Assembly: GCF_014595995.2 (NCBI RefSeq)
Contig: NZ_CP063989.1
Coordinates: 1,488,001 to 1,552,000 of the forward strand
Direction of reading: 5' to 3'
Source: Actinomyces respiraculi
GTDB lineage: Bacteria; Actinomycetota; Actinomycetes; Actinomycetales; Actinomycetaceae
DNA: 64,000 nt
Position numbers and translations under genes: made by a program. The notes under the pieces are model-generated. The model had not been told where the DNA came from and did no database searches. It saw nothing but the letters and a program-made list of their open reading frames with translations. Positions 59,879-64,000 of the stretch are shown here, piece by piece (the first letter of the stretch is position 1; the number at the start of each line of letters is the position of its first letter).

Positions 59879-60646
59879 GTGTCTGTGCTCGCGCCCACGA
59901 TGGTTCCGGTGCCCGTCGGGACCGTCGTGCTGCGCGACGCCCGGACGAGGACCGAGCGCGAGGTACAACTGCTGCCCTTCCGTATCGCCGCCACCCCGGT
60001 GACGTGGGGGCTGTACTCGCACCTGCTGGGGACGGCCGTGCCCAACGGCGAGGAGGCGGACGCGCCCGCGCAGTCGGTGTCGTGGACCGATGCCGTGTCC
60101 TGGTGCAACGCCCTGTCTGCCGAGACTGGACTCGCTCCGGCCTACGAGGTCGACGAGGCCGGGGTGCATTGGGACGTCAGTGCCGACGGGTTCCGGTTGC
60201 CCACTCAGGCCGAGTGGGAGCATGCCTGCCGGGCGGGCTCAACGGGCCCGCGCTACGGCGCGCTCGAGGCCATTGCCTGGAGCGATGGCGACGCCGTCGC
60301 CGGTGCGCAGCCTGTGGGGCGCAAGCAACCCAATGCCTTCGGCCTGTTCGACATGCTCGGCAACGTGTGGGAGTGGTGCTGGGACTACTCCGACCCCGCC
60401 CGCTACGCCGACTACCGTGTGCTGCGCGGCGGCGGGTACGCGGACAAGCACTGGAGCGTGCGTGCCTCGGTGCGCCGGGGCAGCATGCCGGGCGCGCAGC
60501 TGGACGACGTCGGGTTCCGTGTTGCGCAGGGGCCTGTCGGCGAGGCCGGTGCCCACGCCGGGCAGGGCTGGTCACAGCAGGCCGATGAGGACCGCGCGGC
60601 CATTGGTGGCCCGCGGCCTGTCGGCTGGACACCGCTGCGCAGCTGA
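59879..60646 (+). CDS. SUMF1/formylglycine-generating-enzyme-like protein
   Basis: A 255-residue FGE-sulfatase fold protein: FRIAATPVTWGLYSHL, GFRLPTQAEWEHACRAGS, NAFGLFDMLGNVWEWCWDYS and VLRGGGYADKHWSVRASVRR. The C-terminal region lacks the two cysteines that bind copper in true formylglycine-generating enzymes, so it is unlikely to oxidise sulfatase cysteines. Similar folds are used in hercynine-type mononuclear-iron enzymes and in binding modules. GTG 59879 has TACGAT 6 nt before it, giving a leaderless mRNA. Confidence 0.8.
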   Translation: MSVLAPTMVPVPVGTVVLRDARTRTEREVQLLPFRIAATPVTWGLYSHLLGTAVPNGEEADAPAQSVSWTDAVSWCNALSAETGLAPAYEVDEAGVHWDVSADGFRLPTQAEWEHACRAGSTGPRYGALEAIAWSDGDAVAGAQPVGRKQPNAFGLFDMLGNVWEWCWDYSDPARYADYRVLRGGGYADKHWSVRASVRRGSMPGAQLDDVGFRVAQGPVGEAGAHAGQGWSQQADEDRAAIGGPRPVGWTPLRS

Positions 60647-60692
60647 GCGCACTACGGACCGCATCCGTTCTTGGTCCCGGAGACGATATGAT

Positions 60693-60726
60693 CCGGAACC
60701 TCGATCGTTGAGATTCCGGGCTTTTC
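60693..60726 (+). terminator. Terminator-like hairpin
   Basis: CCGGAACCTC and GAGATTCCGG form a 10-bp stem with one G-U type mismatch and a 7-nt loop, followed by CTTTTCG. It would end transcription of the SUMF1 gene and marks the edge of the mobile region. Confidence 0.6.
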
Positions 60727-60767
60727 GTCGGGCTGGCGGGATTTGAACCCATGACCCCTTGGAGGTT
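60726..60767 (-). other. tRNA 3'-end-like sequence, probable attachment site
   Basis: On the minus strand, GGTCATGGGTTCAAATCCCG followed by CCAGCCC looks like the T-arm and acceptor 3' strand of a tRNA. There is no matching 5' half, and the T-stem has an A-C mismatch. Integrases of actinobacterial islands commonly recombine at tRNA 3' ends and leave such a copy. An AbiE pair and an integrase/excisionase remnant lie on one side, so this is probably an att site. Confidence 0.6.
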
Positions 60768-61083
60768 ACTGGCATCTGCCGGACTCCACCGATCGTCTCG
60801 GGAACTCGCGGACTCCCTTGTGTTGACAGGGAACCGGGCGGTTCGCTAGGTCCGAGCGTAGCCGGTTGGTGGCGGACCGTGGCGGGTGATTGAGATGGGT
60901 TCCCGAAGACTTCGCCGCAAGGCTCGAATCAAGAACACGCGAGAGCCGGCTGGCTCGTCCGAGCGGGCCACGCGGGAGGCTTTTTTCGCAAATCCGGTCA
61001 CCGGATCGCGCTGCGCCCCACCCGACAGAATCCATCACAGGTATGCTCTATCTGTCATGGATTCCGCTGACGAGGAGGTAGTG
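60768..61083. other. Leader region of the abiE operon
   Basis: No reading frame with coding character. TATGCT near 61042 may be the -10 of the abiE promoter. ACAG...CTGT (61037-61054) is a weak inverted repeat that the AbiEi antitoxin could use for autorepression. GAGGAGG (61071-61077) is the abiEi ribosome site. Confidence 0.45.
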
Positions 61084-61668
61084 ATGGACACCGCGACGCT
61101 GCCCGATCTGTTCCGCTATGACGACCTGGCGCTGCAGGGCCTCACCCGGCATGGCCTCGACCGGCTGATCGAGGCCGGAGAGTTCGAGCGCGTCGCCCCC
61201 GGTCTGTTCATACGGTCGGGACTCGCGGACGACACGACGGCGGCGTGGATCGCGATCGCTGCGAAGAAGCCAGACGCAACGTTGTGCCTGCTCACGGCAC
61301 TGTCATTGCACGAGTTGACCGATGAGATCCCCGCCCGGAGCGACATCGCCATCCCGCGCGGCACGCAGCCGGTCACCATCCATCACGCACCCATCGCCTG
61401 GCACCGCTTCGACACCGACACGTTCCGCATCGGCCGCGGCGAACATGCCCTGCCGGGCGGGCGATCCATCGGTCTGTACACAGCCGAGCGCACTCTGATC
61501 GACCTGTTCCGGCTGCGACACACCTGGGGCAGTGACCTTGCCCATGGCGCGCTGAAGCGGTGGCTGCGCGGGCATGGCAACAACAGCCCCGGCACATTGC
61601 TGGCGCTCGCGGAGAGCTTCCCGAAAGCTCGCCCCGCGATCCAGCAGGCCTTGGAGGTGCTTCTATGA
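61084..61668 (+). CDS. abiEi: AbiEi-family antitoxin
   Basis: A 194-residue antitoxin of a type IV AbiE system. The N-terminal winged helix (LPDLFRYDDLALQGLTRHGL, LIEAGEFERVAPGLF) is followed by the AbiEi C-terminal domain (HHAPIAWHRFDTDTFRI, SIGLYTAERTLIDLFRLR). AbiEi represses its own operon. ATG 61084 was chosen because GAGGAGG lies 6 nt before it; an upstream ATG at 61057 is possible. It overlaps the toxin gene by 4 nt (ATGA). Such pairs give phage resistance by abortive infection and stabilise mobile DNA. Confidence 0.85.
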   Translation: MDTATLPDLFRYDDLALQGLTRHGLDRLIEAGEFERVAPGLFIRSGLADDTTAAWIAIAAKKPDATLCLLTALSLHELTDEIPARSDIAIPRGTQPVTIHHAPIAWHRFDTDTFRIGRGEHALPGGRSIGLYTAERTLIDLFRLRHTWGSDLAHGALKRWLRGHGNNSPGTLLALAESFPKARPAIQQALEVLL

Positions 61669-62534
61669 GCCCGAAGCCGCAGCACGGCACCCCGGCGGGC
61701 GACGCGACCATCGCCATTCACGGTCTCGCCCGGCGGACCGGCGCGGACGTACAGGAACTCATGACTCTGTACGCGCTCGATGGACTGCTGGCGCGGATCG
61801 CGCGCTCTGAGTACCGAGAGGACTTCGTCCTGAAGGGCGGCGTCCTGCTTGCCGTGTTCAACGCGCGTCGCCCCACGAAGGACATCGACCTGCAGGCCAC
61901 CCGACTCACCGGCAACCCCGCGGAGGTCGCAGAGCGCGTCCGCGTCATCGCTGCGCTGGATGTTGCCGACGGGCTCGTGTTCGATCCTGCCAGCGTCGCC
62001 GCGACGATGATCCGTGACGAGGACGAGTACGCCGGGGTTCGAGTGAAGCTCACCACGAAGCTCGGCACCGCCCGACTGACGATCGGCGTGGACGTGAACT
62101 TCGGCGACCCGATCTGGCCCGCGCCGCGCCTCATCGAACTGCCCCGCGTCGTGCCTCTCGATCTGCCAGCCATGACGTTGCTGGGCTACCCACTGACGAT
62201 GGTGCTCTCAGAGAAGATCGTCACTGCCTTCGATCGTGGCATCGCCAACACCCGTTGGCGCGACTTCGCTGACGTCTACACGCTCATCAGGCTCCACCCG
62301 GTCGACGCGGACGAACTCCGCACGTCGATAGAGACCGTTGCCAAGTACCGCAAGGTCGCACTTGCGCCTCTGTTGCCTGCGCTCGCGCCAATGAATGAAC
62401 GAGCGCAGCAGAAGTACCGTGCGTGGCGCACCCGATCCCACCGTGAAGACGAACTCCCGACAGCGTTCGCCGACGTACTCGCCGCTGTCGCGCGCTTCGC
62501 CAATCCGGTACTGTCAGGCACGGCGACAGGATGA
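61665..62534 (+). CDS. abiEii: AbiEii-family nucleotidyltransferase toxin
   Basis: A 289-residue toxin with a DNA polymerase-beta-type nucleotidyltransferase fold. The catalytic motif is DFVLKGGVLLAVF with RRPTKDIDLQ (the DxD pair), and a helical C-terminal domain follows (SEKIVTAFDRGIANTRWRDF). AbiEii-type toxins transfer nucleotides to tRNA or another acceptor and halt growth. The start overlaps the antitoxin stop codon, so antitoxin and toxin are coupled. Confidence 0.87.
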   Translation: MSPKPQHGTPAGDATIAIHGLARRTGADVQELMTLYALDGLLARIARSEYREDFVLKGGVLLAVFNARRPTKDIDLQATRLTGNPAEVAERVRVIAALDVADGLVFDPASVAATMIRDEDEYAGVRVKLTTKLGTARLTIGVDVNFGDPIWPAPRLIELPRVVPLDLPAMTLLGYPLTMVLSEKIVTAFDRGIANTRWRDFADVYTLIRLHPVDADELRTSIETVAKYRKVALAPLLPALAPMNERAQQKYRAWRTRSHREDELPTAFADVLAAVARFANPVLSGTATG

Positions 62535-63006
62535 TGGAACCCGCACCTCAGCGCCTGGGAGTGAACGGCCGACTGATGACGATAACCAGCTCGCTTGGGT
62601 TGCGCTTCGGGCAGGTTCACGCAGCAAGCTTGTGGAAACCGACCCCGCGTTGTTCGGACCGCCCGACATGAAATCGGTCATCCGTCATGTCTCAACTCTA
62701 GGATTCGTCATCCCTGAAATCGATGATGCGTCATCTTCGCGAGGGCCCCTTCCTCAAGCCCGAGGACAAAGTGGACATCGCTGCACACTCACACGAACGG
62801 GCCACGCCTCTTGCAAATCGAGGTTTCGACCCATCGGTTCCAGCTCAACGAGAACACTTCCAGCGACGCTCGGTGCAGCGCCAACCGTCGCCCACGGGTC
62901 GCTTCTCCTCGATCTGCAAGAGGCGTGGCAGCTCCAGGGCAACTCCAGAAGGTGGCCATAGCAGGCTGAAAGCCCGGGTGCTCAGAGGCGACCGCACGGA
63001 GCGGGA
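62535..63006. other. Non-coding stretch with hairpin element
   Basis: No convincing gene. The region holds the 129-bp inverted-repeat element (62801-62929). Around it the sequence has short CGTCAT repeats near 62660-62735 and no other feature I can support. Confidence 0.6.
62801..62929. mobile_element. MITE-like element with 23-bp terminal inverted repeats
   Basis: GCCACGCCTCTTGCAAATCG plus AGG at 62801-62823 is matched, with one mismatch, by its reverse complement at 62907-62929. A second inner pairing, CGACCC/GGGTCG, continues the symmetry. The element is 129 bp and has no coding capacity. No target-site duplication is visible, so mobility is not shown. Confidence 0.55.
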
Positions 63007-63500
63007 TCAGGAGCGGTACAGCGTGGCGATCTGGTCGATGTTGTCCAGGAGCTTGGTTTTGATGTCGTCGGGGGCTTCGACGCGGACGTCAGAGCCGAGA
63101 CGCAAGAGGACAGTGACCGCGTGCAGGTCATCCATGAACTCCAGGCGCACCGACCGCCACCCCTCACCCGGCGGGCTCCCGGCCGCATCCATCGGGCTGG
63201 AGCAAATACTCCACTCGCGCGCGTCATCCCACCGAGCCGCCCGGGCCCAGGCATCAACACTGACAGGAGTGAACTGGTTGAGGAACCGAGCGCGGTGATC
63301 CCGCCATGCTTGGGCCACATCCAGCTCAGGACCGGAGCACGGTTCAGCCAACAGGGCGGCGTGCTTGATACGGACTGCCTTGAAGAACCGCACCGTCTCC
63401 TCGCCGCTCGCGCACAGATACCAGTCGCTACCGGCCGACACCAGACCATGCGGCTCCACCACCAGCTCTTTGTCAAGACCGGCAGCACGAGCGTACGCAT
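63007..63500 (-). pseudogene. WYL-domain regulator, C-terminal fragment
   Basis: The C-terminal half of a WYL-type regulator: KELVVEPHGLVSAGSDWYLC, FFKAVRIKHAALLAEP and the WCX-like end RLEFMDDLHAVTVLLRLG. The N-terminal winged helix is missing. Its upstream end joins an integrase fragment in a different frame at about 63478-63485. It has an internal ATG but no ribosome site, so expression is doubtful. Confidence 0.75.
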
Positions 63501-63815
63501 GTTGCGCTCGTAGAGGTTGCGCGTGGTCTTGGAGAGTCTGTCTTCCAGCTCGATGTCCTCCAGCCAGTAGGAGACCAGATCGGTCAACGGGCTGTCTGCC
63601 GTCAATGTCGAGAAGGTCGGCTGGAACAGGCTCCGCTCAGCAAGCTTTGCCTTCAGCGTCCGCTCGGCCTGCTTCCGGGTATCGCCGGTGGCCTGCACAA
63701 GCCGACTCTTGCCGTCCCAGTCGCGATACCGAGCGCGAGCCACGACGCGGCCGTTCGGGCCCGTCCGAAAGCCGATGTCGCCGAAGGTGCCGATGGTCAG
63801 GCGCTGACGTGCCAC
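63478..63815 (-). pseudogene. Tyrosine-type site-specific integrase, N-terminal fragment
   Basis: The first ~110 residues of a phage/ICE-type tyrosine recombinase: the AP2-like arm-binding domain (IGFRTGPNGRVVARARYRDW, KQAERTLKAKLAERSL) and the start of the core-binding domain (PLTDLVSYWLEDIELEDRLS, TTRNLYERNMRTLVLPVL). The catalytic domain is absent; the frame then runs into WYL-regulator DNA out of frame. GGGGAGG precedes the GTG, 4 nt after the excisionase stop. It could not recombine att sites. Confidence 0.8.
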
Positions 63816-63819
63816 ACGA

Positions 63820-64000
63820 TCACCTCCCCTGAGGAGAGGACACGTCGCGTTGCTCTTCGATCCAGCTACGCACGTCGGAGACGGCGAACTTCAGATGCTT
63901 GCCGAAGCGATACACGCGGGGTCCAAGGCCGCGGGTCCGCCAGTCGTAGACCGTCGAGACCGGAACGCCGAGATAGGCCGCCAGTTCGCCGACGTCGAGC
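63820..64000 (-). CDS. Excisionase/helix-turn-helix protein (partial, N-terminus outside window)
   Basis: The last 60 codons of an AlpA/Xis-type DNA-binding protein: DVGELAAYLGVPVSTVYDWR and GPRVYRFGKHLKFAVSDVRS form a MerR-like winged helix (HTH_17). Such excisionases bind near att sites and steer the integrase toward excision. It ends 4 nt before the integrase start, the usual layout of actinobacterial integrative elements. The 5' end lies beyond base 64000. Confidence 0.8.
   Translation of the reverse strand, partial: LDVGELAAYLGVPVSTVYDWRTRGLGPRVYRFGKHLKFAVSDVRSWIEEQRDVSSPQGR

Noticed and set aside
60572..60775. Small protein reading through the tRNA-like sequence
   Set aside because: This is a known artefact: frames across tRNA 3' ends give peptides such as GSWVQIPP. 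The nucleotide sequence explains it.

Overview
The window is high-G+C DNA from an actinobacterium, most likely Actinomyces or a close Actinomycetaceae relative. The evidence is the gene content: RbpA, the PafB-PafC-TatA-TatC-HelY cluster, Lnt next to a polyprenol mannose synthase, and the GarA-FtsR-DUF151-MerR cluster are all actinobacterial. A PPi-type phosphofructokinase and an EIIBCA sucrose PTS suit an oral, fermentative actinomycete. The genus is inferred; no rRNA gene is present.

Layout. 1-6.1 kb: catabolic genes that look like an aromatic (homoprotocatechuate-type) ring-cleavage lower pathway: a CHMS-type aldehyde dehydrogenase, a FAH-RraA fusion, a succinate-semialdehyde-type dehydrogenase and PutP. 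6.2-8.0 kb: a decayed IS256-family transposase and a symmetric array of 20-bp-spaced sites. 8.0-11.2 kb: a TetR regulator and an MMPL exporter. 11.2-13.8 kb: an unrecognised broken gene, then an FMN riboswitch leading a riboflavin-type ABC permease and binding protein. 13.9-15.1 kb: hisE-hisG. 15.1-27.6 kb: DUF3866, pafBC, tatAC, a lipid kinase, helY, DUF808, lnt, ppm1 and rbpA. 27.8-31 kb: pfkA, a GNAT, a small membrane protein and an SGNH hydrolase. 30.9-35.8 kb: a sucrose locus (LacI regulator, PTS EIIBCA, GH32). 35.9-43 kb: an Hsp70-like protein, the MerR/DUF151/FtsR/GarA cluster and PepN. 43-47.3 kb: gnd diverging from zwf-opcA. 47.3-50.8 kb: an aldo/keto reductase, a secreted HNH nuclease, an S4 protein and a HAD hydrolase.

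Accessory DNA. At 51.3-55.0 kb a visibly lower-G+C island interrupts a dcuA/B-type gene after about 69 codons. It carries a broken lantibiotic dehydratase, an MFS exporter, a GNAT and an unknown gene, which looks like the wreck of a RiPP (lanthipeptide-type) locus. A 28-bp direct repeat copied from the start of the HAD gene lies at its far edge. At 60.7 kb a tRNA 3'-end-like sequence marks the start of a second mobile region. It contains an AbiEi/AbiEii toxin-antitoxin pair, a hairpin element resembling a MITE, an integrase N-terminus fused out of frame to a WYL-regulator tail, and an excisionase that runs off the window.

Expression. At least fifteen genes have a TANNNT -10 box that ends 6-8 nt before the start codon, with no ribosome-binding site. 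Leaderless mRNA therefore seems common here. Starts were chosen using this signal, Shine-Dalgarno sites or overlap with the upstream gene.
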